DNA of 64,000 bases from Amycolatopsis aidingensis (GTDB lineage: Bacteria > Actinomycetota > Actinomycetes > Mycobacteriales > Pseudonocardiaceae), in the NCBI RefSeq assembly GCF_018885265.1, contig NZ_CP076538.1, positions 7,352,001 through 7,416,000 of the forward strand. Reading direction: 5' to 3'. Position numbers and translations under genes: made by a program. Under the pieces are notes generated by a model, which was not told where the DNA came from, ran no database searches, and saw only the letters and a program-made list of their open reading frames with translations. Every line of letters begins with the position of its first letter. Position 1 is the first letter of the stretch. Shown here piece after piece: positions 53,075 through 61,632 of this stretch.

Positions 53075-53779
53075 ATGCGAATCAAGCGAGCTCTGACCGC
53101 AAGCGCGATGGCGCTGGCCGCCGCCACCGCCGTGCTGGCCCCGGGGAGCGCCGCCGCGGCACCTCCGGCACCGAGCGACGACGTCTCGCCGTCGATCATC
53201 GGTGGCACCTACGGCAACTACGGCCCGGCCGCGCGGCTCTACCGCAACGGACGGGAGACGTGCTCCGCGACCATCATCGCGCCGCAGTGGATTCTGACCG
53301 CCAAGCACTGCGTGGGCTCCGGCATGAGCTTCCGGATCGGCAACCCGGTGGCCTCCCAGGGCACCTACGCGGCAGCCACGAACTACTACAACCACTCGGC
53401 CGACCTTTCCCTGGTCCGGCTGGACCGCTCGGTGCAGGCCAGCTACGCCCAGCTGGCCAGCTCCAACCCGACCCGGGGCGCCACGGTGAACGTCTACGGC
53501 TGGGGTGCGACCTGCCGTGGCAACGAGGCAGGCTGCCAGTCCCCGCGGCTGAAGACCGCCACCACCACCTACTACGGCATCAGCCGGGACGCCTACGGCG
53601 GCCAGGCGCTGTACCTGTACCGCGGTAACGGCATCACCGCGGGCGGCGACTCCGGTGGCCCGGCCGTGTACGGCGGCACCCAGGTCGGCGTGGCCTCCAC
53701 CAGCAACCGCAGCACGGTCACCAACTACACGTCGGTGGCCGCCTACCGCAGCTGGATCCGCCAGGTCGCGGGCGTCTGA
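53075..53779 (+). CDS. Secreted trypsin-like serine protease
   Basis: The 234-aa protein begins at the ATG at 53075 behind AAAGGAA. A signal peptide (1-29) is followed by a short propeptide and the mature N terminus IIGG at 41-44. The triad is H78 (TAKHC), D110 (SADLSLV) and S193 (GGDSGGP). Cysteines 63/79 and 147/154 can form disulfides. The S1A fold is typical of actinobacterial trypsin-like proteases. The S1 pocket residue is not assigned, so specificity is left open. Confidence 0.92.
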   Translation: MRIKRALTASAMALAAATAVLAPGSAAAAPPAPSDDVSPSIIGGTYGNYGPAARLYRNGRETCSATIIAPQWILTAKHCVGSGMSFRIGNPVASQGTYAAATNYYNHSADLSLVRLDRSVQASYAQLASSNPTRGATVNVYGWGATCRGNEAGCQSPRLKTATTTYYGISRDAYGGQALYLYRGNGITAGGDSGGPAVYGGTQVGVASTSNRSTVTNYTSVAAYRSWIRQVAGV

Positions 53780-53802
53780 TACCCGCATCCCGGCCATCCG
53801 AA

Positions 53803-53837
53803 GGGGCCGTGCGCGCCGAACCGGCGTGCGCGGCCCC
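53803..53837. terminator. Bidirectional hairpin terminator
   Basis: A 15-bp stem (53803-53817 with 53823-53837, two G-U pairs in RNA) closes a 5-base loop and is followed by GTTTC. It sits between the convergent protease and kinase genes. Confidence 0.8.
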
Positions 53838-53854
53838 GTTTCATCGCGCCCGCC

Positions 53855-54490
53855 TCACAGGGCGAACTGCTTGAGCTCCATGTCCGTCACCACCAGGTCG
53901 GCCCGTTCCCTGGTGGGCGCGATCAGGTCGGCGTTGCGCTGGTCCGAGCCAAGGGCACGCTGCCTGGCCTCGACCAGCGAGCGGCCGTAGTGCCGGTGCC
54001 GGGTGACCAGTCGTTCCAGCCGTTCGTCCTCGTCCGGGGCCAGGTACCAGGCCTCGGCCAGCAACGGGCGCAGCTGGTCCCAGGGCTCGGTGTCCAGCAG
54101 CAGGTAGTTCCCCTCGGTGATCACCAGGGGCACCTTCGGGGAGACCGGCACCGCGTTCGCGATCGGCTCCTCGATCTCCCTGCGAAACTCCGGGGCGTAG
54201 ACCAGCTCGGTGCCCTCGCTCAGCCTGCGGATCAGGTGCACGTAGCCATACGCGTCGAAGGTGTCCGGCGCGCCCTTGCGGTCGGCACGGCGCAGCCGGT
54301 TCAGCTCGACCTGCGCGAGATGGAAGCCGTCCATCCCGACCACCGCGGCCCGGTTACCGAGCGCGCGGGCGAGCCGCCAGGCGAGCGTGGTCTTGCCGGA
54401 GGCCGGTGCGCCGACGATGCCGAGCACCGAGCGCTTTCCGCTGGCAACCAGTGCCTCCGCCCTGGCCAGCAGGTCGTCGTATGCGGTCAT
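53855..54490 (-). CDS. Nucleoside/nucleotide kinase-family P-loop protein
   Basis: The 211-aa P-loop kinase shows VLGIVGAPASGKTTLAWRLA (Walker A at about 26-33), VVGMDGFHLAQVELNRLRRADRKGAPDTFD and ITEGNYLLLD, as in the uridine kinase/pantothenate kinase-like YggC/FrcK group. The substrate may be a sugar, nucleoside or pantothenate-like alcohol. It starts 1 bp after the stop of a PfkB-type kinase, so the two are cotranslated. Regulation is probably by the LacI protein encoded upstream on the other strand. Confidence 0.85.
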   Translation of the reverse strand: MTAYDDLLARAEALVASGKRSVLGIVGAPASGKTTLAWRLARALGNRAAVVGMDGFHLAQVELNRLRRADRKGAPDTFDAYGYVHLIRRLSEGTELVYAPEFRREIEEPIANAVPVSPKVPLVITEGNYLLLDTEPWDQLRPLLAEAWYLAPDEDERLERLVTRHRHYGRSLVEARQRALGSDQRNADLIAPTRERADLVVTDMELKQFAL

Positions 54491-54491
54491 G

Positions 54492-55334
54492 TCACTCCCA
54501 TCTCGCCCTGATCGGGCCTACCCAACTTCGTGGTCCACGGTGCCGCACCCGCTCGGCGGCCACCTCGTTCGCGAAGGCGATCAGCTCGGGCAGCGCGAGC
54601 CGGTCGCCCACCCGCGCGGCCAGCGCGCCGTGCCAGACATCGCCTGCGCCGAGGGTGTCGGCGACCTCGGCCACCGGAGGTACCGGCACCTCGCCCTCAG
54701 CCCCGCCCGCGCGCCAGCGCACCGGCTCCGGACCCGCGGTGGTGAGCACCGCGGGAACCGCACGCAGCGCGCCCTCGGGGGCGCGGAAGTGCGCCGAGCA
54801 GGCGGCGATGTCCACCAGCGGCAACAGTTCGGTCAGCACCGGCTTCCAGCTACCCGCGTCCAGCAGCACCGGCACCCCCGCGGCGCGGGCCCAGCGGGCC
54901 ACCCCCAGCGCCAGCTCCGGATGGTGCCCGTCCAGCAGCACCGCGCGCACCGGCTCGGCGGGCTCGGGCCACGCAAGCGGCCCCGGTGGCGCCGTGCCCG
55001 CGTTGTGCGAGACCACCGTGCGCTCCCCATCCCGCTCGCGCACCGCGACGGCGCTGACCGCGGGCGGGTGCGGGAACTCCGGCGCGAGGTCGTGCACGGT
55101 CACCCCGCAGGCGTCCAGATCGGCGCGGGCCAGCCCGGCCAGCGGGTGCGCGCCGAGCACGGTGAGCAACCGGGCCCGCTCACCCAGCGCCGCCACGGTC
55201 ACCGCGGCGTTCGTCGCAGGCCCGCCCGCGGCGGTGTCCACCTCGAGCGCCTGCACCTTCTCGCCCGGCTCCGGCAGCCGCCGCACCCGCTGCACCAGGT
55301 CGATCGTGCACAGTCCGGCCAGCAGTACGGTCAT
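54492..55334 (-). CDS. PfkB-family sugar kinase
   Basis: From the ATG at 55334 the protein has 280 aa. PfkB marks are AGLCTIDLVQRVRRLPEPGEKVQALEVDTAAGGPATNAAVTVAALG and the catalytic C-terminal ADTLGAGDVWHGALA with the Asp base. It phosphorylates a sugar such as fructose, ribose or an alcohol analogue. It heads a two-gene operon with the P-loop kinase and is divergent from a LacI gene with a 22-bp palindrome between, which supports sugar-induced control. Confidence 0.9.
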   Translation of the reverse strand: MTVLLAGLCTIDLVQRVRRLPEPGEKVQALEVDTAAGGPATNAAVTVAALGERARLLTVLGAHPLAGLARADLDACGVTVHDLAPEFPHPPAVSAVAVRERDGERTVVSHNAGTAPPGPLAWPEPAEPVRAVLLDGHHPELALGVARWARAAGVPVLLDAGSWKPVLTELLPLVDIAACSAHFRAPEGALRAVPAVLTTAGPEPVRWRAGGAEGEVPVPPVAEVADTLGAGDVWHGALAARVGDRLALPELIAFANEVAAERVRHRGPRSWVGPIRARWE

Positions 55335-55412
55335 GGCGACATGCCTCCTGCTCCTGCACGCTGCGGTCGAGAGGTGGATGACCCGGAAGGTAGACAGCGG
55401 TACGCTCCCCGG

Positions 55413-55434
55413 CAAGCGTTTGCGCAAACGCTTG
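55413..55434. promoter_or_regulatory. LacI-type operator, 22-bp perfect palindrome
   Basis: The half-site CAAGCGTTTGC (55413-55423) is followed directly by its exact complement (55424-55434) with a central GC. It sits 38 bp before the LacI start and 79 bp from the PfkB start, where one repressor could silence both genes. Confidence 0.88.
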
Positions 55435-55471
55435 GCCGCCCCCTGTCGCCAACCTCGACGCGAGGAGACCG

Positions 55472-56488
55472 ATGCCGCCTTCGAGATCGTCCAGACCCAC
55501 CCAGCGCGATATCGCCGAGTTGGCAGGCGTCTCGATCACCACGGTCTCGCATGTGGTCAACGGGACCAGGGCAGTGGCGCCGGAGACCAGGGCCGCGGTG
55601 CTGGCCGCGGTCGAGCAGACCGGCTACACCGGGGACGCGATCGCCCGCTCCCTGGTGACCGGTGGTACCCGGTCCATCGGAGTGGCGATCTCGCTGCTGG
55701 CCAACCCCTACTTCGCGGTGCTGATGCAGGCGATCGAGCGGGAGGCCGCGGCGGCCGACTACACGGTACTGCTCGCCGACACCCACGACACGGTGACCAC
55801 CGAGCAGGACACGGTACGCGCGCTGCGCTCCCGCAGGGTGGACGGCCTGCTGCTCACCCCGGCGCCCGGCGACGGCACGGTGATCGGCGAGCTGGTGTCG
55901 CTCGGCATGCCGACCGTCCTGCTGGACCGGCTCACCACCCGCACCGATGTGGACCAGGTCGGTGCCGAGAACATCCAGTCCACCTCGGCGCTGACCGAGC
56001 ATCTCGGCAGCAGGGGGCACCGGCGGATCGGGCTGGTCGCCGGCGCTCCCGGCCTGGCCACCAGCGAGGAGCGCACCCTGGGCTACCGGCTGGGGCTGGG
56101 CCGCAGCGGGCTGGCCTGGAACCCGGACCTGGTGGCCTGCGGGCATTCCGCAAGGGACGGTGGCGCCGCGGCGCTGCGTGAGTTGCTGGCGCTGCCCGAA
56201 CCACCGACCGCCGTGGTGGTGGCCAACGACGCGATGATGGTGGGCGTGCTGCACGAGGCACAGCGGCGCGGGCTGCGGATCGGCAGCGACCTGGCGCTGG
56301 CCGGGTACGACGACGCGGAGTGGGCCGATCTGGTCGATCCCCCGCTGACCACGATGGCGCAGCCGGTCGAGGAGATCGGCAGGCAGGCGGTCCGGCTGCT
56401 GCTCGGGCGGATCGCCGACCCGGACCGCACACCGGAGACCATCCGGCTGCCGCCCGCGTTACGGCACCGCGCCTCCTGCGGCTGCTGA
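55472..56488 (+). CDS. LacI-family transcriptional repressor
   Basis: The 338-aa regulator has the LacI HTH and hinge (RDIAELAGVSITTVSHVVNGTRAVAPETRAAVLAAVEQTGY) at about 12-52 and a periplasmic-binding-like ligand domain (IGVAISLLANPYFAVLMQAIERE, ALTEHLGSRGHRRIGLVAG, AGYDDAEWADLVDPPLTTMAQP). The target should be the divergent kinase operon and itself through the 22-bp palindrome. The effector is probably the sugar phosphorylated by the PfkB kinase (inference). The 3' end overlaps the convergent GH76 gene by 30 bp. Confidence 0.93.
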   Translation: MPPSRSSRPTQRDIAELAGVSITTVSHVVNGTRAVAPETRAAVLAAVEQTGYTGDAIARSLVTGGTRSIGVAISLLANPYFAVLMQAIEREAAAADYTVLLADTHDTVTTEQDTVRALRSRRVDGLLLTPAPGDGTVIGELVSLGMPTVLLDRLTTRTDVDQVGAENIQSTSALTEHLGSRGHRRIGLVAGAPGLATSEERTLGYRLGLGRSGLAWNPDLVACGHSARDGGAAALRELLALPEPPTAVVVANDAMMVGVLHEAQRRGLRIGSDLALAGYDDAEWADLVDPPLTTMAQPVEEIGRQAVRLLLGRIADPDRTPETIRLPPALRHRASCGC

Positions 56489-57523
56489 GTTCAGCGCGGC
56501 CGCGGCTTCCAGTAGCATCCAGGCGCCGAGCTGGACGGAGAGGTCCCGGGCCGGATGTTCTTCCAGCGCGCCGGGATCCGGCGCCTGTTCCGTCCACTCC
56601 GGACTGAAAAGTGGTAGGCCATCCACTGTGGATGCACTTCGCCAGCAGGCCCGTGCCGAGGCGCGTACCAGCCCGGCCGCCGTGTTCGCCACCTCCCCCG
56701 GCGGCAGCTCGCGGGCGGCCAGCGCGAGGTAGCGGGCCAGGATGCCGGCGAACAGCCCGCCGTCCCCGCCGCCCTGGCCGCGCAGCACCCCGCCGGGCGC
56801 GCAGTGGGCAGCCACCGCCCGCACCGTCCGCACCGCCGAGTCCACATCGGACAATTCGAGGCAGGCGCCGAGGTAGACACCCTGGCAGTAGGTGTAGACG
56901 AGGGTGACCAGCTCGTCGCCCTCCTCCTGACCCGGCTCGGCGACCCGCAACCCGTCCCAGACCAGCCCGGTGGCGGGGTCGACCAGGTTGCCGGTCATCC
57001 AGCCGAGCAGCTCGCGGGCCCGCTCGGTTTCCCCGGCGCGGGCATGCGCGATGGCTGCGGGGCCGTTGGCCGGCGCGTTCTTGAACCGGTCCCCGCGCCG
57101 CCACCAGATCCCGCCGCCGCCGTCCCTTGACCACCCGGCACGTAACCGCTCCAGGATCCGGGTCACCGGAACCCGCACCTCCAGCCCGGTCACCGCGTGC
57201 GCCCGCTGCAGGGCGAGCGCCAGCCAGGCGATGTCGTCGTAGTAATCGTTCAGCCAGCCGCCGAGATTGCGCAGCCGGATCGAGCGGGCGAACCGTGCGA
57301 TCAGCCGCGCGCGCCCGGAGTCCGGCGCGCGCAGTTGCGCGTCCACCAGGCAGTCCAGCAGGTGGGCCTGCCACCAGTAGTTCCAGTGCCAGTGCAGCCG
57401 GTCGGCGGGCCGGGGTGGCCAGGCACTACGCCCGAGCACCGTGCCCGGCAGGCCGCACACCCGGCGCAGGTGCCTGCTCGCCACCGCCCGTTCGGCCGCG
57501 CTCGCCCGCTGTGCCGAAGTCAT
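56459..57523 (-). CDS. GH76-family glycosyl hydrolase (alpha-mannanase-like)
   Basis: The 354-aa protein belongs to the (alpha/alpha)6-barrel family GH76. The diagnostic Asp pair is in LNDYYDDIAWLALAL. WHWNYWWQAHLLDCLVDA and YTYCQGVYLGACLELS match other barrel helices. GH76 cleaves alpha-1,6-mannan backbones; the M. tuberculosis counterpart is Rv0365c by order as I recall it. No signal peptide is visible. It could act on cytosolic lipomannan fragments or a sugar polymer import product. Confidence 0.82.
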   Translation of the reverse strand: MTSAQRASAAERAVASRHLRRVCGLPGTVLGRSAWPPRPADRLHWHWNYWWQAHLLDCLVDAQLRAPDSGRARLIARFARSIRLRNLGGWLNDYYDDIAWLALALQRAHAVTGLEVRVPVTRILERLRAGWSRDGGGGIWWRRGDRFKNAPANGPAAIAHARAGETERARELLGWMTGNLVDPATGLVWDGLRVAEPGQEEGDELVTLVYTYCQGVYLGACLELSDVDSAVRTVRAVAAHCAPGGVLRGQGGGDGGLFAGILARYLALAARELPPGEVANTAAGLVRASARACWRSASTVDGLPLFSPEWTEQAPDPGALEEHPARDLSVQLGAWMLLEAAAALNSAAAGGAVP

Positions 57524-57547
57524 CTCTCCATCATCCCGCGTCTATCC

Positions 57548-57565
57548 ACATACCGTCCGGTATGT
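57548..57565. promoter_or_regulatory. Palindrome between GH76 and molybdopterin genes
   Basis: ACATACCG and CGGTATGT are perfect 8-bp arms around TC. The site lies 28 bp before the molybdopterin oxidoreductase ATG, next to a TACTAT -10-like hexamer (57567-57572). It is a probable regulator site of unknown protein, since no regulator gene adjoins. Confidence 0.55.
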
Positions 57566-57592
57566 CTACTATGCGGATAGGGAGGTTGTTCG

Positions 57593-59743
57593 ATGACGAA
57601 GGCACATGTGACATGCCCGTTGTGCGAGGCCACCTGCGGGCTGGAGGTCAGCATGGACGGCCGGGAGGTCACCGGGGTCCGCGGGGATGCCGAGGACGTG
57701 TTCTCCGGCGGGTTCATCTGCCCGAAGGGCACCTCGATCGGCGCCCTGCACCATGATCCGGACCGGCTACGGGCGCCGCTGGTGAAGCGTGCGGGCGGTT
57801 TTGTCGAGGTGTCCTGGGACGAGGCCTTCGCCGAGATCGACGCGCGGCTGCCTGGCATCCGCGCCGAGCACGGGCCGAACTCCGTCGCCGTCTACGCGGG
57901 CAACCCGAGCGTGCACAACCTGTCCACTGCCCTGTACGGCCGGGCGCTGTACAAGGCGCTCGGTACCAGGAACTTCTACACCGCGGGCACGGTGGACCAG
58001 ATCCCCAAGCACTACTCCAGCGGCTACCTGTTCGGGGACGCCTTCACCATCCCGGTGCCGGACCTGGACCGCACCGAGCACCTGCTGATGCTGGGCGCGA
58101 ACCCGCTGGTTTCCAACGGCAGCCTGATGACCGCCGCGGACGCGCGCGGCAGGCTGCGCCGGATCCGCGAGCGCGGTGGCCGGATCGTGGTGGTGGACCC
58201 GCGCCGGACCCGCACCGCGAAGGCGGCCGACGAGCACCACGCGATCCGCCCCGGCACCGACGCGCTGCTGCTGTTCGCGCTGGTGCAGGTGCTGTTCGCG
58301 GAGGACCTGGTGACGCTTGGCAGGCTGGCAGAGCACGTCGCCGGGGTGGAGGCGGTGCGCGAGCTGGCGCGGCCGTTCACCCCGGAGGCGGTCGCCCCGG
58401 CAACCGGGATCGCCGCCGGGGAGATCCGCCGGATGGCGCGCGAACTGGCCGCCGCCGAGCGGGCCGTGGTGTACGGCCGGATCGGCACCACCACCCAGGC
58501 CTTCGGCACGGTGGCCAGCTGGCTGGTGGACGTGCTCAACGTGCTCACCGGGAACCTGGACGCCGCGGGCGGGGCGATGTTCCCGCTGGCCGCGGCCGGG
58601 CAGGCGAACGCGTCCGGGCGGGCCCGCAGGCCGTTCGCCGCGGGCCGGTGGCACACCAGGGTGCGCGGGCTGCCCGAGGTGTTCGGTGAGGTGCCGGTCG
58701 CCGCGCTCGCCGAGGAGATCAGCACCCAGGGCGCGGAGCGGGTACGGGCGCTGATCACGGTATGCGGCAACCCCTGTCTGAGCGCGCCGAACGCGGGGCG
58801 GTTGGCCGAGGCGCTCGGCGAGCTGGACTTCATGGTCGCGCTGGATGTGTACCTGAACGAGACCAGCAGGCACGCCGACGTGATCCTGCCAGGGCCGAGC
58901 CCGCTGGAGCGGCCGCACTACGACCTCGCGCTCTACCAGCTCGCGGTGCGCAATGTGGCGAACTGGAGCCCGGCCGCGCTGCCTGCCGAGCTGCCGCAGG
59001 AGTGGGAGACGCTGCTGCGGCTGACCGGGATCGTCACCGGCCAGGGCCCGGACGCCGATATCGCGGCGCTGGACGATCTGATGGCGGCCGAGGTCGCCCG
59101 GCGCTCCGGGGTGGACCCGGCCGCCGCGGCGGACCGGAGCGGGCCGGAGCGGCTGCTCGACCTGATGCTGCGCGGCGGCCCGTACGAGCTCACCCTGGCC
59201 GACCTGGAGGCCGCACCGCACGGGCTCGACCTCGGGCCGCTGCGGCCGCGCATCCCGGAGGTGCTGAGCACGGCCAGTGGCAAGGTGGAGCTGGCCCCGG
59301 AGGCGATCACCTCCGATGTGCCACGGCTGGCCGGGACGCTCGCGGCGCCGGAACAGGGCATGGTGCTCATCGGCCGCAGGCACCTGAGCTCGAACAACTC
59401 CTGGATGCACAACCTGGAGCCGCTGGTGCGCGGCAGCAACCGGTGCACCGTGCAGGTGCATCCGGAGGACGCGGGCAGGCTCGGCCTCACCGACGGCGGC
59501 ACCGCCGAGCTCAGCGCGCGGACCGGCCGGATCCGGGTGCCGGTGGAGGTGACCGAGGAGATCCGGCCCGGCGTGGTCAGCGTTCCGCATGGCTGGGGCC
59601 ACGACCTGGCCGGGGTGGGCACCAGGGTCGCCGCCGAACATGCCGGGGTGAACTCGAACCTGGTCGCCGACGAGCGGCTGCTGGACGCGTTGTCCGGTAC
59701 CGCGGTGCTGAACGGGATCCCGGTGCGAGTCGCCCCGGCCTAG
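57593..59743 (+). CDS. Molybdopterin oxidoreductase with N-terminal 4Fe-4S motif
   Basis: The 716-aa protein starts at the ATG at 57593 behind GGAGG. C8, C11, C15 and C43 (CPLCEATCG to CPKG) form the 4Fe-4S site. The molybdopterin-binding region includes VYAGNPSVHN, LMLGANPLVSNGSLM, VVVDPRRTRTAKAADEHHAIRPGTDALL, and the C-terminal LIGRRHLSSNNSWMHNLEPL with HPEDAGRLGLTDG. It is formate dehydrogenase/nitrate reductase/thiosulfate reductase-like. No twin-arginine signal is present, so it works in the cytoplasm. The substrate is unknown. No partner subunit adjoins. Confidence 0.9.
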   Translation: MTKAHVTCPLCEATCGLEVSMDGREVTGVRGDAEDVFSGGFICPKGTSIGALHHDPDRLRAPLVKRAGGFVEVSWDEAFAEIDARLPGIRAEHGPNSVAVYAGNPSVHNLSTALYGRALYKALGTRNFYTAGTVDQIPKHYSSGYLFGDAFTIPVPDLDRTEHLLMLGANPLVSNGSLMTAADARGRLRRIRERGGRIVVVDPRRTRTAKAADEHHAIRPGTDALLLFALVQVLFAEDLVTLGRLAEHVAGVEAVRELARPFTPEAVAPATGIAAGEIRRMARELAAAERAVVYGRIGTTTQAFGTVASWLVDVLNVLTGNLDAAGGAMFPLAAAGQANASGRARRPFAAGRWHTRVRGLPEVFGEVPVAALAEEISTQGAERVRALITVCGNPCLSAPNAGRLAEALGELDFMVALDVYLNETSRHADVILPGPSPLERPHYDLALYQLAVRNVANWSPAALPAELPQEWETLLRLTGIVTGQGPDADIAALDDLMAAEVARRSGVDPAAAADRSGPERLLDLMLRGGPYELTLADLEAAPHGLDLGPLRPRIPEVLSTASGKVELAPEAITSDVPRLAGTLAAPEQGMVLIGRRHLSSNNSWMHNLEPLVRGSNRCTVQVHPEDAGRLGLTDGGTAELSARTGRIRVPVEVTEEIRPGVVSVPHGWGHDLAGVGTRVAAEHAGVNSNLVADERLLDALSGTAVLNGIPVRVAPA

Positions 59744-59756
59744 TCACCAGGCGCCG

Positions 59757-60407
59757 TTACCAGGCGTCGGCGAGGTCGGCGTGCTGGGTGATCCAGGTGT
59801 GCATCACGATGCCGGCGGCGACCCCCGCGTTGATCGAGCGGGTCGAGCCGAACTGCGGGATGGACACCACCTTGGCGGCGGCCCGCTGGGCCTGCTCGGA
59901 CAGCCCCGAGCCCTCCTGGCCGAACAGCAGCACACACTCCCGCGGCAGGCGCACGGCCTGCACCGGGCGCGCGCCCCGCGTGTTGTCCACCGCGATCACG
60001 GCCAGCCCCTCGGCCTCGGCGTGGGAGACGAAGGAGGCGACGTCCGGGTGGTGGTGCAGGTGCTGGTAGCGGTCGGTGACCATGGCACCGCGCCGGTTCC
60101 AGCGCCTGCGGCCCACGATGTGCACCGCCGCCGCGGCGAAGGCGTTGGCGGTGCGCACCACGGTGCCGATGTTGTGGTCGTGCTGGAAGTTCTCGATCGC
60201 CACGTGGAAGGGGTGCCGTCGGCGGTCCAGGTCGGCGACGATGGCCTCCCGCCGCCAGTAGCGATAGGCGTCCACCACGTTGCGCCGGTCGCCGTGCTCG
60301 AGCAGTTCCGGGTCGTACCGGGCGTCCCGCGGCCAGGGGCCCGGCCAGGGACCGACCCCGACCTCCGCGCGGAAGGTCCACTCCGTCGGCCCGGTCTCCT
60401 CGATCAC
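59757..60407 (-). CDS. SpoU/TrmH-family RNA 2'-O-methyltransferase
   Basis: The 216-aa SPOUT enzyme has motif 1 NIGTVVRTANAF, motif 2 VLLFGQEGSGLSEQAQ and motif 3 SIPQFGSTRSINAGVAAGIVMH. The deep trefoil knot binds SAM and modifies a tRNA or rRNA ribose. The start is a GTG. It converges with the molybdopterin gene 13 bp away and precedes the DUF2784 gene in reverse order. The M. tuberculosis neighbour of pyrE with this function is Rv0380c as I recall it. Confidence 0.92.
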   Translation of the reverse strand: MIEETGPTEWTFRAEVGVGPWPGPWPRDARYDPELLEHGDRRNVVDAYRYWRREAIVADLDRRRHPFHVAIENFQHDHNIGTVVRTANAFAAAAVHIVGRRRWNRRGAMVTDRYQHLHHHPDVASFVSHAEAEGLAVIAVDNTRGARPVQAVRLPRECVLLFGQEGSGLSEQAQRAAAKVVSIPQFGSTRSINAGVAAGIVMHTWITQHADLADAW

Positions 60408-60429
60408 CAGGGCATTATCGCCGCGCGGT

Positions 60430-60822
60430 TCAGCCGAGCCGCACCTGGTGGTTGGTGTCGTTCTGGTGTGCCCGGCTGCGCCAGCGCACGTACACCCCGA
60501 TGTAGGAGACCAGCAGGGTCAGCACCGCGCCGATCCCGACCACCGGCAGCAACGACTCCGGGATCAGCTCCCCGTAGATGTAGTACTCGTTGAAGCCCCC
60601 TGGCAGCGGGCCAAGGCCCTGCAGCCCGCGGAGGTAGTCCTCCACCGCGGTGAGCGGGCAGGGCAGCTGGTCGATGGCAACCACCAGCACGCCCCAGCCC
60701 GCGAAGAAGACGTGCACGAAGATGCTCTTCGGCCAGCGCCAGGCCAGGAACCCGCCGAGGCCGATGTAGAGCAGGGCGAGGAAGTGCACGACGGTCGTCA
60801 CGTCCGCCAGAAAGCCGGCCAT
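60430..60822 (-). CDS. DUF2784 membrane protein
   Basis: The 130-aa protein starts at the ATG at 60822 (GGAGG upstream) in preference to a GTG at 60828. Three to four membrane helices hold the family block IDQLPCPLTAVEDYLRGLQGLGPLPGGFNEYYIYGELIPESL. DUF2784 function is unknown. It follows pyrE on the same strand after a 21-bp-unit repeat and precedes trmH by 22 bp, so cotranscription with trmH is likely. Confidence 0.85.
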   Translation of the reverse strand: MAGFLADVTTVVHFLALLYIGLGGFLAWRWPKSIFVHVFFAGWGVLVVAIDQLPCPLTAVEDYLRGLQGLGPLPGGFNEYYIYGELIPESLLPVVGIGAVLTLLVSYIGVYVRWRSRAHQNDTNHQVRLG

Positions 60823-60939
60823 CTCCACGACCTCCCCACTGCTACGGTCCCCGCTTCACCCCAGTTTCACTGCCCAGGCTACCTGCAGGTTCGCCGGAAT
60901 GCCGCAAGCAGAACGGACAAAACGCCGGGGCGGGTGTAC

Positions 60940-61014
60940 GGGAACGGCAAACTCGTGCGCGTGGACGGCAAACACGCGTACGTGGGCGGCAAACACGCCG
61001 GGGGAGCTGGGGAT
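60940..61014. repeat. 21-bp tandem-unit repeat, copy 2 (family B)
   Basis: Three units repeat CGGCAAACTCGTGCGCGTGG, then CGGCAAACACGCGTACGTGG and CGGCAAACACGCCGGGGG. This copy matches copy 1 at nearly every base from end to end (75 bp each). It lies 0 bases from the TGA stop of leftward pyrE, on the transcript's 3' side, as copy 1 does for its gene. Confidence 0.85.
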
Positions 61015-61578
61015 TCAGCGCAGGCCGATGTCGTCGCGGGTGAGCAGGGAGCGGTAGGCGAGGCCGGCCTGCTCGATCGCCTCGCGGGCACCGGTGTCCC
61101 GGTCCACCACGGTGGCCACGCCGACCACGGTGGCGCCGGCCTCGTTCAGCGCCTCCACCGCGGTGAGCACGCTGCCTCCGGTGGTGGAGGTGTCCTCGAC
61201 GGCGAGCACCCGCTGGCCCGCGACCTCCATGCCCTCGATCCGCCGCTGCATCCCGTGTTCCTTCACCGACTTGCGCACCACGAAGGCGTCCAGCACCACG
61301 CCATCGGCCGCGGCCGAGTGCAGCATCGCGGTGGCAACCGGATCGGCGCCGAGGGTCAGCCCGCCCACCGCCACGAAGTCCCAGTCGACGGTCAGCTGGC
61401 GCAGCAGCCTGCCGATCAACGGCGCGGCGGCGTGATGCAGGGTGGCCCGGCGCAGGTCGATGTAGTAGTCGGCTTGCTTGCCGGAGGCCAGCGTCACCGC
61501 GCCGTGCACAACGGACAGCTCGGTGACCAACCTGGCCAGTTCCAGTTTCGCCGTCTGATCCAACCCGGGGTTCGCCAC
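61015..61578 (-). CDS. pyrE: Orotate phosphoribosyltransferase
   Basis: PyrE makes orotidine monophosphate from orotate and PRPP in pyrimidine synthesis. The 187-aa length is normal. The substrate loop region is LASGKQADYYIDLRRATLHH, the PRPP-binding motif is VLAVEDTSTTGGSVLTAV and the flexible loop is VVRKSVKEHGMQRRIEG. The ATG is at 61578. A repeat directly follows its stop. Order trmH, pyrE, Rv0383c-like, clpB matches mycobacteria. Confidence 0.97.
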   Translation of the reverse strand: MANPGLDQTAKLELARLVTELSVVHGAVTLASGKQADYYIDLRRATLHHAAAPLIGRLLRQLTVDWDFVAVGGLTLGADPVATAMLHSAAADGVVLDAFVVRKSVKEHGMQRRIEGMEVAGQRVLAVEDTSTTGGSVLTAVEALNEAGATVVGVATVVDRDTGAREAIEQAGLAYRSLLTRDDIGLR

Positions 61579-61632
61579 GGCTGGAGTCTGTCACATGACG
61601 TCTGTCCTGCTGCGTAGCAGGTCAGTACCCGC

